From contig CAVXCD010000001.1 of the NCBI GenBank assembly GCA_963760225.1, forward strand, positions 310,001 to 374,000: 64,000 bases of DNA, in the 5' to 3' direction. A model generated the notes under the pieces. The model was given only the letters and a program-made list of their open reading frames with translations, did no database searches and was not told where the DNA came from. Each line of letters begins with the position of its first letter. The first letter of the stretch is position 1. This DNA is from 13-2-20CM-66-19 sp963760225 (lineage in GTDB: Bacteria; Pseudomonadota; Gammaproteobacteria; Steroidobacterales; Steroidobacteraceae). The translations under genes and the position numbers were made by a program. Positions 1 to 8,228 of this stretch are shown here, in pieces.

Positions 1-556
1 TGGTCTGTTGCAGGAGCTGCTGCAGCTCGTTCGCGCCGTCGGCGCCCGCCGCGGCCTCGGCCGCCCCCTGCGTGAGCAACAGGTTGAGATTCTTGTCGAG
101 CCCGCCCACCGTCGCGGTGAGCTCCTCGATGGCGGCGTGCGAGATCAGGTCGCGCCGCAGGCACTCAATGGCCGGCGCCAGCAGCGAGTAGGCGAAGGAG
201 AAATCGTGGTGGCGCTTGTCGCGCGCATCGTTCGGCCGGCACATCACCGCGAGCAGTACCAGCAGCTGCTGGGCGTCATCGCGCAGCGGGCACAGGTAGA
301 CGGGCTGGTGGTCGCCGAGCAGCCGCATCTGCCCGGCGCTGTCGGTGTTGGCGCGCGCCGCGAGCATCGCATCGTCCACGATGTTCATCAGGTCCGGCCC
401 CGTCATCGGGTCGGTGGACCACATGAGTTCCCCGGCCGGGCCGAACATGGACACGCAGGAGGTTCGCGGCAGCAGCGAGCGCACCAGGCGCACGTAGGGA
501 TCGAAGCGCGCACCGGGCTGCCCGGGCACGAAATCGCTGTGCGGAACGGCACTCAT
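1..556 (-). CDS. Unidentified protein, N-terminal part (runs off the window)
   Basis: The minus strand reads open from an ATG at 554-556 to the window edge, giving 185 codons. The start reads MSAVPHSDFVPGQPG, and the frame carries no stop while showing normal high-GC third-position bias. A hydrophilic N-terminus is followed by a segment around FGPAGELMWSTDP and a run of alternating Leu/Ala helices. No signal peptide or membrane segment is seen. I do not recognise the family. The start resembles an N-terminal sensor region of a signalling protein, but the output domain would lie outside the window. The long plus-strand frame over the same bases is a shadow. Confidence 0.6.
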   Translation of the reverse strand, partial: MSAVPHSDFVPGQPGARFDPYVRLVRSLLPRTSCVSMFGPAGELMWSTDPMTGPDLMNIVDDAMLAARANTDSAGQMRLLGDHQPVYLCPLRDDAQQLLVLLAVMCRPNDARDKRHHDFSFAYSLLAPAIECLRRDLISHAAIEELTATVGGLDKNLNLLLTQGAAEAAAGADGANELQQLLQQT

Positions 557-737
557 GGCTGTGGTGGGCTCACGACCCCGGGGCGCTATCTGTTAAGTCG
601 CTGCATACCATTGCGCGTCTGTGCGCCGCGGTCCTTGCGCAAGTTGGCGAATCTGCGTGGCGGGGGCGCAGCCTGCGGCCAAATGTTGACCGCAATCACA
701 CCGCCGGCCTGCCGGCCGCGCGGGCGCGGGGCGGTTC

Positions 738-1895
738 TTAGGGGTCGGGGGCCTTGAACCAGGGGCGCGGGTCGACCGGCCGGCCGGCCTTGCGGATCTC
801 GAAATACAGCTCCGGACGCGGGCTGCCGCCGCTGTCGCCCGCCGCGGCGATGGTGTCGCCTGCCGCCACGTGCTCACCGACCGCCTTGAAGAGCTTGTCG
901 TTGTGGCCATAGAGGCTCAGGTACCCGTCGCCGTGATCCACGATCGCGAGCAGCCCCAGGCCCGGCAGCCAGTCGGCGTAGATCACCCGGCCCTCGCACA
1001 CCGCCCGCACCGGCGTGCCGCGCTCGGTGGCGACCAGCACCCCGTCCCAGCGCACCCCGCCCGCGCGCGCATCGCCGAAGCGCGCCACCAGCTGCCCGCT
1101 GACCGGCCAGGCGAGCTTGCCGCGCAGCCGCATGAAGGCGTCGTTCCCCTCGACCGGGAAGCGCTCCATCGCCGTGCGCAGCTCGTGCAGCAGTTTCTCG
1201 AGCGCGGCCTGCTGGCCCTTGAGGCGCTCGAGATTCTGCGCGCGCCCGCGCGACTGCACCTCGAGGTTGGCGAGCACCAGGCTGCGCCGCTCGCGCGCCT
1301 GCTCGAGCTCGGCGAGGTGCGCGCGCTGCTGCTTTTCCAGCTCCGCGAGCTTCTCGTCCTCGGCGGCCAGCTCGCTGTCGAGCTCGGCGAGGCGCTGCAC
1401 GTCGTCCTCGATGAGGCGGATCTGCCCGGCACGTGCCCGGCCAAAGTAGCTGTAATAGACGAACATCCGTCCGGCGAGCGCCGGGTCCTGCTGGTTGAGG
1501 AGGAGCTTGAGCGGCTCCTGGCGGCCGATCAGGTAGGCGGCGCGCATTTGACCTGCGAGCGCGCCGCGGTTCTCATCGAGCTGCGCCTCGCGGGTGCGCT
1601 TCTCGCCGGCGAGCGCCGCGCGCCGCGCCGCATCCTCGGCGCGCTCGCGCCGCACGTCGCTCAGGGCATCGCGCGCCTGACCGACGGCGCCTTCCGCGCT
1701 GCGCAGCTCGCGCGTCAGACGGTCGCGCTCGACGGATTCCGTGCTCACCTCGTGCGTGATGCGCTCGATCTCGGTCTTGATCGCCTGCAGCTGCTCCTCG
1801 GTCTTGCGGGCATCCGCCTCCGGGTGCCCGGGCGGCGGGGCCGCCGCGGACGCGGCCCGGGCGAGAGCCACGAGCAGCACCGCCCCGAGCGCCAC
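738..1895 (-). CDS. envC: Murein hydrolase activator EnvC (M23/LytM family)
   Basis: A periplasmic activator of the amidases that split septal peptidoglycan at division. The chosen GTG start at 1893-1895 gives about 385 residues with a hydrophobic, Ala-rich signal peptide. A long charged coiled coil follows (about residues 30-250, rich in E, R, A and L). The C-terminal LytM fold occupies about 260-380, with the GTPVRAV and YLSLYGHN segments. The catalytic HxxxD position reads RWDG, and the usual HFEIR reads YFEIR. The peptidase site is therefore degenerate, as expected for EnvC, which activates amidases rather than cutting. It is divergent from the yibN gene. The exact start is uncertain because no ATG fits before the signal peptide. 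Confidence 0.85.
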   Translation of the reverse strand: MALGAVLLVALARAASAAAPPPGHPEADARKTEEQLQAIKTEIERITHEVSTESVERDRLTRELRSAEGAVGQARDALSDVRRERAEDAARRAALAGEKRTREAQLDENRGALAGQMRAAYLIGRQEPLKLLLNQQDPALAGRMFVYYSYFGRARAGQIRLIEDDVQRLAELDSELAAEDEKLAELEKQQRAHLAELEQARERRSLVLANLEVQSRGRAQNLERLKGQQAALEKLLHELRTAMERFPVEGNDAFMRLRGKLAWPVSGQLVARFGDARAGGVRWDGVLVATERGTPVRAVCEGRVIYADWLPGLGLLAIVDHGDGYLSLYGHNDKLFKAVGEHVAAGDTIAAAGDSGGSPRPELYFEIRKAGRPVDPRPWFKAPDP

Positions 1896-1957
1896 CCGAA
1901 GGCCACGGCAGCGGGGGGCTGCGCTCCTGACGGCCGTGCCGAGGCGCGGCGGGGCGC

Positions 1958-1963
1958 TATAAT
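1958..1963 (+). promoter_or_regulatory. Candidate -10 box of the yibN-grxC-secB operon
   Basis: A perfect TATAAT lies 39 bp before the ATG of the rhodanese gene, in the gap to the divergent envC. No good -35 hexamer is visible 16-18 bp upstream, so this is a candidate only. Confidence 0.4.
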
Positions 1964-2001
1964 GCGCGCCCTTTTTCGCCCCGGGGCTTTGCGCCGTTCC
2001 C

Positions 2002-2424
2002 ATGGATCGTGTCATCGAGTTCCTCAGCCACCACCCCTGGCTCGGAACCGCCACGGTGGTGGCGGTGGCCATGGTGCTTGTATACGAGATGCGCACGCTC
2101 TCGGAAAGCCGCCTGTCGGTCTCGCCCCAGGAGCTGATCCGGCTCATGAACCAGGGGGCGCTGCTGCTCGACCTGCGACCCGCGGAGCAGTATCAGGCCG
2201 GCCACCTCACCGGCGCGCGGCAGATGAACGGCGAGCAGATCCTCAAGGCCGCCGACACGCTGAAGAAGCATAAGGAAAAGGCGGTCGTGGTATACGACGA
2301 CGGCGGCTCGCTCGGGGCCGCCGCGGTGCGCCAGCTCACCGCCCAGGGCTTCACGCGGGTTTTCGCGCTGCGCGGCGGACTGGCCGCGTGGCGTGCGGAT
2401 AACCTGCCGGTCTCGCGCGCCTGA
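2002..2424 (+). CDS. yibN: Membrane-anchored rhodanese-like protein, YibN type
   Basis: A 140-residue protein with one N-terminal membrane segment (about residues 15-28) and a rhodanese domain (about 35-135), including the LLDLRP and ALRGGLAAW signatures. In active sulfurtransferases a Cys opens the active-site loop after the VVVY strand. Here that position is Asp99 (YDDGGS), so persulfide chemistry is unlikely and the domain may serve a binding role. It heads a plus-strand cluster with grxC, secB and gpsA, the conserved gammaproteobacterial order for YibN. Confidence 0.85.
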   Translation: MDRVIEFLSHHPWLGTATVVAVAMVLVYEMRTLSESRLSVSPQELIRLMNQGALLLDLRPAEQYQAGHLTGARQMNGEQILKAADTLKKHKEKAVVVYDDGGSLGAAAVRQLTAQGFTRVFALRGGLAAWRADNLPVSRA

Positions 2425-2435
2425 TCCTTCAGGGT

Positions 2436-2708
2436 ATGGCAGCAGCGGAGATCGTCATCTACGTGACCGACTGGTGCCCGTACTGCGCGCGCGCACGAGG
2501 CCTGCTCGAGGCCAAGGGCGTCGCCTTTCGGGAGATCGACGTGGACGCGGTGCCCGAGGCGCAGGCGGAAATGGTGGCGCGCAGCGGCAGGAGCAGTGTG
2601 CCGCAGATCTTCGTCGGCGAGGTGCACGTCGGCGGGTGCGACGAGCTGCTGGCGCTCGATGCGGTCGGAGGGCTGGATTCCTTATTGAATATCACGGGAG
2701 CTTCCTGA
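2436..2708 (+). CDS. grxC: Glutaredoxin 3
   Basis: A 90-residue dithiol glutaredoxin that reduces protein disulfides and glutathione mixed disulfides in the cytoplasm. The CPYC active site is at residues 14-17. The cis-Pro segment SVPQIF and the glutathione-binding VGGCDEL segment are both in place. It starts 11 bp after yibN and is followed 2 bp later by secB, so the three are probably co-transcribed. Confidence 0.95.
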   Translation: MAAAEIVIYVTDWCPYCARARGLLEAKGVAFREIDVDAVPEAQAEMVARSGRSSVPQIFVGEVHVGGCDELLALDAVGGLDSLLNITGAS

Positions 2709-2710
2709 CC

Positions 2711-3184
2711 ATGGAGAACGAAACGCCCGGCGCACCGCCGGCTGGCGCGGCCACTGATGCGGGCCTGGTGCTCGCGCTGCAGAACGTGTACCTGAAAGAC
2801 TGCTCGTACGAGTCGCCGAACGGCCCGCGCGTGGACGGTAACTGGAATCCGCAGATCAACCTCGACCTGCAGACCGGCTCGACCGCGCTCGGCCCCGACG
2901 TGCGTGAAGTCGTGCTCACCGTCACGGTCTCCGCCAAGCAGGGCGAGGCGACGGTCTTCCTGGTGGAAGTGAAGCAGGCGGGACTGTTCGTGATCCGCAA
3001 CATCCCCGAGGCGGAGCTGAAGCGCGCCATCAGCACGGTGTGCCCCGGCATACTGTTCCCCTATGCGCGCTGCGCCATCTCGCAGCTGGTGAGCCAGGGG
3101 GGCTTTCCGCAGTTCCTGCTGCCGCCGGTGAACTTCGAAGCGCTGTACGCTTCGCAGATGCAGTCGCCGACCGTCACCAACTGA
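2711..3184 (+). CDS. secB: Protein-export chaperone SecB
   Basis: A 157-residue SecB subunit. The tetrameric cytosolic chaperone keeps preproteins unfolded and hands them to SecA. Family signatures are DLQT, VTVSAK, FLVEVKQAG and the LFPYAR segment near residue 115. The ATG at 2711 follows the grxC stop by 2 bp, with GGGAGCTT just upstream as a ribosome-binding site. An acidic, Ala/Pro-rich N-terminus of about 20 residues precedes the core. Confidence 0.95.
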   Translation: MENETPGAPPAGAATDAGLVLALQNVYLKDCSYESPNGPRVDGNWNPQINLDLQTGSTALGPDVREVVLTVTVSAKQGEATVFLVEVKQAGLFVIRNIPEAELKRAISTVCPGILFPYARCAISQLVSQGGFPQFLLPPVNFEALYASQMQSPTVTN

Positions 3185-3194
3185 TCGCAGCAGT

Positions 3195-4211
3195 ATGACC
3201 GCACGCGCAAATGACGTGCCGGTCACCGTGCTGGGGGCGGGCTCCTGGGGCACGGCGCTCGCCGTGCAGTTCGCGCGCAGCGGCCGCAGCGTGCGGCTGT
3301 GGGGGCGCGACCGCGAGCGCCTCGCGACGCTGGCGGCGAGCCGCCGCAACGAGCGCTACCTGCCCGGCGTGTCCTTCCCCGATGCGCTCCGGATCGAGCC
3401 GCAACTGCCCGCCGCGGTCAGCGGCGCGCGTGACGTGCTGCTGGTGGTGCCGAGCCACGCGCTGCGTGCGCTGCTGAGCGAGCTGGCGCCGCACCTCTCG
3501 CCCACCATGCAAGTCGCCTGGGCGACCAAGGGCTTCGAGCAGGGGAGCCTCAAGCTGCCGCACCAGGTCGCGCGCGAGGTGCTCGGTCCCGGGCGGCGCA
3601 TCGCGGTGCTGTCGGGCCCGACGTTCGCGCGCGAGGTCGGCGCCGGACTGCCGACCGCCATGACGGTCGCGTCCCCGGACGCACACTACGCGCAGTCCCT
3701 GGCGCGCGAGCTGTCGGGCGCCAACTTTCGCGCCTACAGCTCCGGCGACATCATGGGTGTGGAGATCGGCGGCGCGGTGAAGAACGCACTCGCGGTCGGC
3801 GCGGGGCTGTCCGACGGGCTCGGGTTCGGCGCCAACACCCGCGTCGCGCTCATCACGCGCGGACTGAAGGAGATGACGCGCTTAGGGGTAGCGCTCGGGG
3901 CGAGCGCCGAGACCTTCATGGGGCTGGCAGGACTTGGCGACCTGGTGCTCACCTGCACCGACGATCAGTCGCGCAACCGCCGCTTCGGGCTGCTGCTCGC
4001 CGCCGGCAGCACGCCGCCGCTCGCGCTGGCGGCGATCGGCCAGGCGGTGGAAGGTTACGCCGCGGCGGCCGCGATCCAGGCGGTCGCCGCCACGGCGCGC
4101 GTCGAGATGCCGCTGTGCGCCATGGTGTACCGGGTGCTGTACGAGGGGCTGCCGCCGGAGGATGCGGTGCGCTCTCTCATGAGCCGCCCGATCAAGGCGG
4201 AAGTCGAGTAG
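3195..4211 (+). CDS. gpsA: Glycerol-3-phosphate dehydrogenase [NAD(P)+]
   Basis: Reduces dihydroxyacetone phosphate to sn-glycerol-3-phosphate, the backbone precursor of phospholipids. It has 338 residues, the usual family size. The N-terminal Rossmann motif LGAGSWGTALA is present, as are GPTFAREV and the catalytic-domain motif GGAVKNALA with the active Lys at about residue 196. It lies 10 bp after secB. In enterobacteria gpsA is followed by cysE and trmL. Here the next syntenic gene, trmL, is 32 kb away across the integron. Confidence 0.95.
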   Translation: MTARANDVPVTVLGAGSWGTALAVQFARSGRSVRLWGRDRERLATLAASRRNERYLPGVSFPDALRIEPQLPAAVSGARDVLLVVPSHALRALLSELAPHLSPTMQVAWATKGFEQGSLKLPHQVAREVLGPGRRIAVLSGPTFAREVGAGLPTAMTVASPDAHYAQSLARELSGANFRAYSSGDIMGVEIGGAVKNALAVGAGLSDGLGFGANTRVALITRGLKEMTRLGVALGASAETFMGLAGLGDLVLTCTDDQSRNRRFGLLLAAGSTPPLALAAIGQAVEGYAAAAAIQAVAATARVEMPLCAMVYRVLYEGLPPEDAVRSLMSRPIKAEVE

Positions 4212-4244
4212 CGCCATGGCGCCAGGTGCGCGGGTACCCGGCGG

Positions 4245-4634
4245 TCACCGACGCCTCTGCTCCTCGACGCGCTGCGCGAGCCTTTTTGGCGCAGTGAGGC
4301 AGTAGCTCAGCTCGAGAAGATTGCCGACTTCCGTCCAGTTGATACGGCCCCGGTCGAGGCGCAGTCCGAACCAGCCGCGCGCCCCGATGTACGCCGGCAG
4401 GTAGAAGCGCTCGGGATCGCTGCCGACCCGGTCGACGTTCTCGCCCAGTTGTGATTTGCAGCACACCGAGATGATCCCATCGCCGTGGTGATTGTTGAGG
4501 AAGTAGGCAAAGACCTTCTGCCGCACGCGAAAATCCGCGTGATCACCGCGCACCGCGCGCACCGTCTCGGGCAGTGCCGCACACAGCTCGGTAATCTTCG
4601 TCAGCCGGAAATCTTCGTCACCGGTAGCAGCCAT
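4245..4634 (-). CDS. MmcQ/YjbR-family protein
   Basis: A 129-residue protein that resembles the MmcQ/YjbR (CyaY-like) fold. It has an N-terminal helix with LPETVRAVRGDHADFRV, a strand-rich centre ending in FYLPAYIGARGWFGLRLD, and a helical C-terminus. Members are small DNA-binding-like proteins of unknown role. It runs convergent to gpsA, 33 bp from the gpsA stop. The ATG at 4632-4634 was preferred over an upstream extension that overlaps the cupin gene in poor composition. Confidence 0.75.
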   Translation of the reverse strand: MAATGDEDFRLTKITELCAALPETVRAVRGDHADFRVRQKVFAYFLNNHHGDGIISVCCKSQLGENVDRVGSDPERFYLPAYIGARGWFGLRLDRGRINWTEVGNLLELSYCLTAPKRLAQRVEEQRRR

Positions 4635-4686
4635 GACATCCTCGACTCGCGCGAGCGCCTGCCCGGCGGCGGCCGGGCGGTGCGCG

Positions 4687-5103
4687 CTATTTTGCGTAGT
4701 GCTGCGCGCCGCTGAAATGCAGCGACACGTAGGGCACATCTCCCACCACCCAGCTGTCGTGCGGCACCGCGGGGATGAAGAAGAGCTCGCCGGCGCGCAG
4801 CTCGATGACGCTGCCGTCGTCGAATGCGGCCGTGCCGGTGCCGGCGAGCACCATTCCCACGTGCGCCACCGTGCAACGCGACTGACCCAGCGCCTTGCCC
4901 ACGTGCTCGGACCACTTCCACCCGGGCTGGTAGGTCGCGCGGCCGATGGTCATGCCGCCGATGTGCACCAGCTCGAACTTGCCGCGCTCGAGCCGGCGGG
5001 TTTCGTCCGGGGACTCGAAGCGCTTGAGAATAACACCCGTGTCCAGCATTGCCGCAGCACTCACCTCACGAAATGACCGGTTACCTGCCACGCTGCTCAT
5101 CAT
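4687..5103 (-). CDS. Cupin-domain protein
   Basis: A small (138 aa or slightly shorter) single-domain cupin. The barrel carries the metal-motif-like stretch WSEHVGKALGQ and the second motif ELFFIPAVPHDSWVV, with HFSG near the end. Substrate is unknown. The tandem ATGATG at 5098-5103 overlaps the stop of the upstream lipoprotein gene, which suggests translational coupling. A downstream Met at residue 19 is an alternative start. Confidence 0.7.
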   Translation of the reverse strand: MMSSVAGNRSFREVSAAAMLDTGVILKRFESPDETRRLERGKFELVHIGGMTIGRATYQPGWKWSEHVGKALGQSRCTVAHVGMVLAGTGTAAFDDGSVIELRAGELFFIPAVPHDSWVVGDVPYVSLHFSGAQHYAK

Positions 5104-5471
5104 GCGCCGGGTGAGGCGCGCACCGTCGCCGACACCTCGCAGCTCTTCGCGCCCGGCGGAGCCGAGCCGGCCAGGTCATAAGTGCGGCCGGGCTGCACAT
5201 CGATGCTGAGCTCACCGGGAAGAAAACTGTCGCCCTCGCACATGACCGCGATGCGATGCTGACCCGGAGTGATCGTCACCCGCGTGCCCAGAGCTCCCTG
5301 GTGGGCCCAGAGTATCTCGCCGCCATCGACCTGCTTGATGAACACGTGCGCCCCGGCGGCAGTGTCGCCGATCAGCGTGGCGTTGCGCGCCGCCGCGGCG
5401 GGCGGGGGCTGCACAGCGCAACCGATCGCCATCGCACCGATCAGCGCCGGGAAGAGAGATCGCAGTGACAT
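5100..5471 (-). CDS. Putative small lipoprotein
   Basis: A 123-residue exported protein. The N-terminus MSLRSLFPALIGAMAIGC ends in a lipobox-like AIGC, followed by a Pro/Ala linker and a beta-rich domain with LGTRVTITPGQHRIAVMC. The pattern suits a small PEGA-like envelope domain, but I cannot assign a function. Its stop overlaps the start of the cupin gene, so the two are likely one transcript. Confidence 0.65.
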   Translation of the reverse strand: MSLRSLFPALIGAMAIGCAVQPPPAAAARNATLIGDTAAGAHVFIKQVDGGEILWAHQGALGTRVTITPGQHRIAVMCEGDSFLPGELSIDVQPGRTYDLAGSAPPGAKSCEVSATVRASPGA

Positions 5472-5552
5472 GATCCGCTCCTTATGAGGTCCCGACCCGC
5501 TTGCCATCAGCGACCGTCGGTGCAGTGGTTGCGGCCCACCGCGCCGCCGCTC

Positions 5553-6008
5553 TCAGGCAAAGCGCATCGAGACGATGAGTATCAGGTTCGCCGCAAACAA
5601 CAGGTGAAAGCATACGTGCAGCAGGTTTGGCCGCGGATTGTCGCCACGCGCCGGCAGGATCTGCCGCGTGCCCGCATACATCTTCGCGTAGAGCTGCTTG
5701 CGGCGCTGGCTGCAGCCGAACAGGTACGGGAGGTACCACATGATCGCCGCCGCAAGCGCCGTAATGGCGCAATAGATCGCCCAGTAGTCGACCACTGCCT
5801 CCGGCTTGGGCTTTCGCCAGTAGTAGAGCGCCAGAGCGACCGCCGTGCCCGGGAAGACCGCATTCACCAGCGTGGCAAGGCGCAACTGCGCGCGGCCGAC
5901 GACCGACTGGACCTGATGGCCGTGGGTCCACCCGGGGATCTCCAGCCAGTCGTGAAGGACAATGACTGCAAGTTGCACCGCGATGAGGACGGTAAACAGT
6001 GTTTCCAT
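5553..6008 (-). CDS. Four-helix membrane protein, unknown function
   Basis: 151 residues with hydrophobic segments near residues 3-18, 45-62, 74-93 and 130-148, the last after a basic cytoplasmic-type loop (SQRRKQLYAKMYAGTR). The ATG at 6006-6008 was chosen because upstream codons are Arg-rich and unlike a protein. No family recognised. Genes on both sides are unrelated small conserved proteins. Confidence 0.6.
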   Translation of the reverse strand: METLFTVLIAVQLAVIVLHDWLEIPGWTHGHQVQSVVGRAQLRLATLVNAVFPGTAVALALYYWRKPKPEAVVDYWAIYCAITALAAAIMWYLPYLFGCSQRRKQLYAKMYAGTRQILPARGDNPRPNLLHVCFHLLFAANLILIVSMRFA

Positions 6009-6279
6009 GCGGCCCAGGCGTGGAACGCTACGTCGGAAAAATCCGCCTGTGTATCTTACGCCGCGCTGGCGCCAAGCCAAAGCAGGCGCTGCTTGCGGCT
6101 TGCCCGCCACGGGCGATCACGCGCTGGCGGAGCGCGGGCTGCGCGGGCCTGTTGATGATGCGCTGCCGGAAACGGAGGCGTCGGGCGCGACTCGCGCGAG
6201 CCTTTGCATCCACGCGCGCCGTTGGTGCACGATCGCTTCCCTAAGTGCAGTCCGCAGGCCGACACCGGGAGACGAGGAC

Positions 6280-6594
6280 ATGATCAAGGTAAGCGTGATG
6301 TATCCCAATACACGGGGCGCGAGATTCAACCACGAGTACTACCGCGACAAGCACATGCCGCTGGTGAAGGCGCGCATGGGCGAGAAGTGCAAGCACTACA
6401 CCGTCGACAAGGGTATTGCCGGCGGCACGCCGGATGCACCGGCGACCTATGTCGCCATGTGCCACCTGTTCTGCGATTCCGTGGAGAGCTTCCAGGCCGG
6501 TTTCGGCCCGCACGCCAAGGAGATCATGGCCGACATACCGAAGTACACCGACCTGTCGCCGGTGATTCAGATCAGCGAGGTCGTCGTCGGCTGA
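6280..6594 (+). CDS. EthD-family protein
   Basis: 104 residues with the EthD ferredoxin-like fold signature: MIKVSVMYPN, then HEYYRDKHMPLVK, and a C-terminal SPVIQISEVVVG strand. Such proteins are small dimeric alpha-beta barrel units found with ring-modifying enzymes, but they are often orphans. GAGGAC just before the ATG serves as a ribosome-binding site. This is the last recognisable gene before the decayed left end of the integron array. Confidence 0.85.
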   Translation: MIKVSVMYPNTRGARFNHEYYRDKHMPLVKARMGEKCKHYTVDKGIAGGTPDAPATYVAMCHLFCDSVESFQAGFGPHAKEIMADIPKYTDLSPVIQISEVVVG

Positions 6595-6625
6595 AAGCTC
6601 ACTGCCTGGGTGCAGGCGAGTCCCC

Positions 6626-6644
6626 GTGCCAACGCGTGTCAGGC
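6626..6644 (-). repeat. Half attC site, left edge of the array
   Basis: TGCCAACGCGTGTCAGGC resembles the conserved attC end (CTCCAACGATTGTCAGGC), but the partner arm is not evident. It lies just after the DUF1697 stop. Confidence 0.35.
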
Positions 6645-6668
6645 GGACGGTTTCGGAAAGTCCACCCG

Positions 6669-7202
6669 TCAATTCGCCAGAGCGTGCAGCTTGAGGACGG
6701 TTGCCCAGTTTCTCGTCGTGGCCGACTTGCCCACCTTGCCGAGCAGCGCTGCACCGGCCTTGCTTTCCAGGATGCCAGCGGCGCACAGCAGGTACGCGGC
6801 GTGCTTGCCCATGGCAAAGCGCTCGGGAGGCACCACGAGCGGCTCGAGGGCGGCAAGACCCGCCAGCGCTTTGCTGTCCTGAACGAACGCCACGAGCAAG
6901 CGCGGATGCTCATTCGCTGGACGCTTGATCGGATTCTCCGCGATGATGGCTGCCAGTTCGCCTGCCGACTTGACGATGACCGGCACTTCAACCTTGAGTT
7001 GAGTGCAGATCGCGGCGGCAATGTCGAGCGAATGCTTCGCGGGCGTGCCGCGCGGGGCACGGAAGACGGCGTTGCCGCTGTTGAGCAGCGTCGACACGCC
7101 CGTGTAGCCCAGCGCGCAGAGCAGAGCCCGCAGCTCGCCCATCGGTACACGCTTGCCTTTGCCAACATTGACGCCGCGCAGCAGGGCTACGAACGCAGGC
7201 AC
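6669..7202 (-). CDS. DUF1697-family protein
   Basis: 177 residues from a GTG at 7200-7202 (VPAFVALLRGVNVGKG), which has GGAG nine bases upstream. The pattern LLRGVNVGK, TLLNSGNAVF and the C-terminal TTRNWATVLKL is typical of DUF1697, a family with no established function. A half attC abuts its start and another follows its stop, so it looks like the most distal surviving cassette. Confidence 0.8.
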   Translation of the reverse strand: MPAFVALLRGVNVGKGKRVPMGELRALLCALGYTGVSTLLNSGNAVFRAPRGTPAKHSLDIAAAICTQLKVEVPVIVKSAGELAAIIAENPIKRPANEHPRLLVAFVQDSKALAGLAALEPLVVPPERFAMGKHAAYLLCAAGILESKAGAALLGKVGKSATTRNWATVLKLHALAN

Positions 7203-7208
7203 TGGTTC

Positions 7209-7227
7209 GCTCCAACGGCTGTCAGGC
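7209..7227 (-). repeat. Half attC site
   Basis: GCTCCAACGGCTGTCAGGC matches the attC outer arm but lacks its partner. It overlaps the 3' end of the acetyltransferase gene. Confidence 0.45.
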
Positions 7228-7746
7228 TGCGGCCCCGAAAAGCAGCAGCTCTTCGGCGCCGGTGGCGAGGCGAACTGTACGTTCAAGCGTGAATCCTAGC
7301 TTCTCGAGTAGCCTGCGCGAGGCGTCATTCTTCGGGGAAATGATAGCCACGATGCGGACCAGGCCGAACGCGCTCCTGCCGTAAGACATCACCGCTGCCG
7401 CCGATTCGTAGGCATAGCCGTTGCCCCAAAACGACGGCAGCAGCGCGAACCCGAGATCCACGTCATCCAGTGTTTCCCGCTTCAAGAAACCACACATGCC
7501 AATTGGCTCGTCTTTGTTCTTCAGGCAAACGAGGTACAGGCCAAATCCCAGACGTCCGTACATCTCGACCGGACCCGTCTCGATGTAATGCTCCGCATCA
7601 GCCACTGTCCGCACGCCTTTGTCCCCGATGTTCTCCAACCAGGACGGCTCATTCAGGAGTCGGAGAATGAACGGCGCATCGCTGACATCCAGCTGCCGCA
7701 GGATCAGCCGTTGCGTTTGCAGCACTGGCAATCGCCTCTGGCTCAC
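7222..7746 (-). CDS. GNAT-family N-acetyltransferase (RimJ/RimL type)
   Basis: 174 residues. It opens with LQTQRLILRQLDVSDAPF, typical of the RimJ-like GNAT subgroup. The acetyl-CoA-binding region is GNGYAYESAAAVMSYG, and near the end comes ISPKNDASRRLLEKLGF. Such enzymes acetylate protein N-termini or small amines; the substrate cannot be told. The gene lies between half attC sites in the decayed part of the array. Confidence 0.85.
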   Translation of the reverse strand: MSQRRLPVLQTQRLILRQLDVSDAPFILRLLNEPSWLENIGDKGVRTVADAEHYIETGPVEMYGRLGFGLYLVCLKNKDEPIGMCGFLKRETLDDVDLGFALLPSFWGNGYAYESAAAVMSYGRSAFGLVRIVAIISPKNDASRRLLEKLGFTLERTVRLATGAEELLLFGAAA

Positions 7747-7750
7747 CGCC

Positions 7751-7770
7751 CGCCCCGGCGATGGTTAGTC
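7751..7770 (-). repeat. Half attC site
   Basis: CGCCCCGGCGATGGTTAGTC keeps the GATGGTTAG end seen in intact sites. The opposite arm is lost. Confidence 0.4.
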
Positions 7771-7812
7771 GGCGCCATTGACGGTCTCGGCATACCAGCG
7801 CCCTGTGGTGCT

Positions 7813-8193
7813 TCAGTCCCAACGATTGGCGTTCTTCGGGAACCCGGGACGCTGCACCCTGACGACGCAGAACCGCTGACCAGTGGGCGCCTGCATCACT
7901 ATCCAGCGCTCCAGGCGATTTACCACCCTGGCGCCGAGTTTCTCCAGGCGAGCCACCTCGGCAGGAATGTCGTCGCTCTCGATGTCTATGTGGACGCGAC
8001 TCTCGTGGTCGACGCGCTGGATCTGCACGATAGGCTCGTCGGGCGGGGTCTGCAGCATGCGGTAATTGCCGCGGCTGCCCGCGTGCTCCAGGTCCACCGC
8101 CCTACCGAGTGCCTCGCCCCAGAAGTGGGCAGCCTCGTCCACGTCGGACGTCTGGCAGTCGATCAGCACGGCGCAGAGACGGGAATGGTGCAT
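7813..8193 (-). CDS. VOC/glyoxalase-fold protein
   Basis: 126 residues from the Met beginning MHHSRLCAVLIDC. It shows the paired beta-alpha-beta-beta-beta layout of the vicinal oxygen chelate superfamily, including AAHFWGEALGR and a central VHIDIESDDIPAEVARLEKLGA segment. VOC proteins range from dioxygenases to antibiotic-binding proteins and the role here is unknown. An upstream Met in the same frame (8232) overlaps the neighbouring gene. One of four VOC genes in the array. Confidence 0.8.
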   Translation of the reverse strand: MHHSRLCAVLIDCQTSDVDEAAHFWGEALGRAVDLEHAGSRGNYRMLQTPPDEPIVQIQRVDHESRVHIDIESDDIPAEVARLEKLGARVVNRLERWIVMQAPTGQRFCVVRVQRPGFPKNANRWD

Positions 8194-8228
8194 AGCGGTT
8201 CCTCTGCGGTGCGGCCTTACCGGCACCG

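Noticed and set aside
8..757. 249-codon plus-strand frame
   Set aside because: It overlies the minus-strand partial gene and the envC tail, is Arg/His/Gln-rich, and looks like an antisense shadow of GC-rich DNA.
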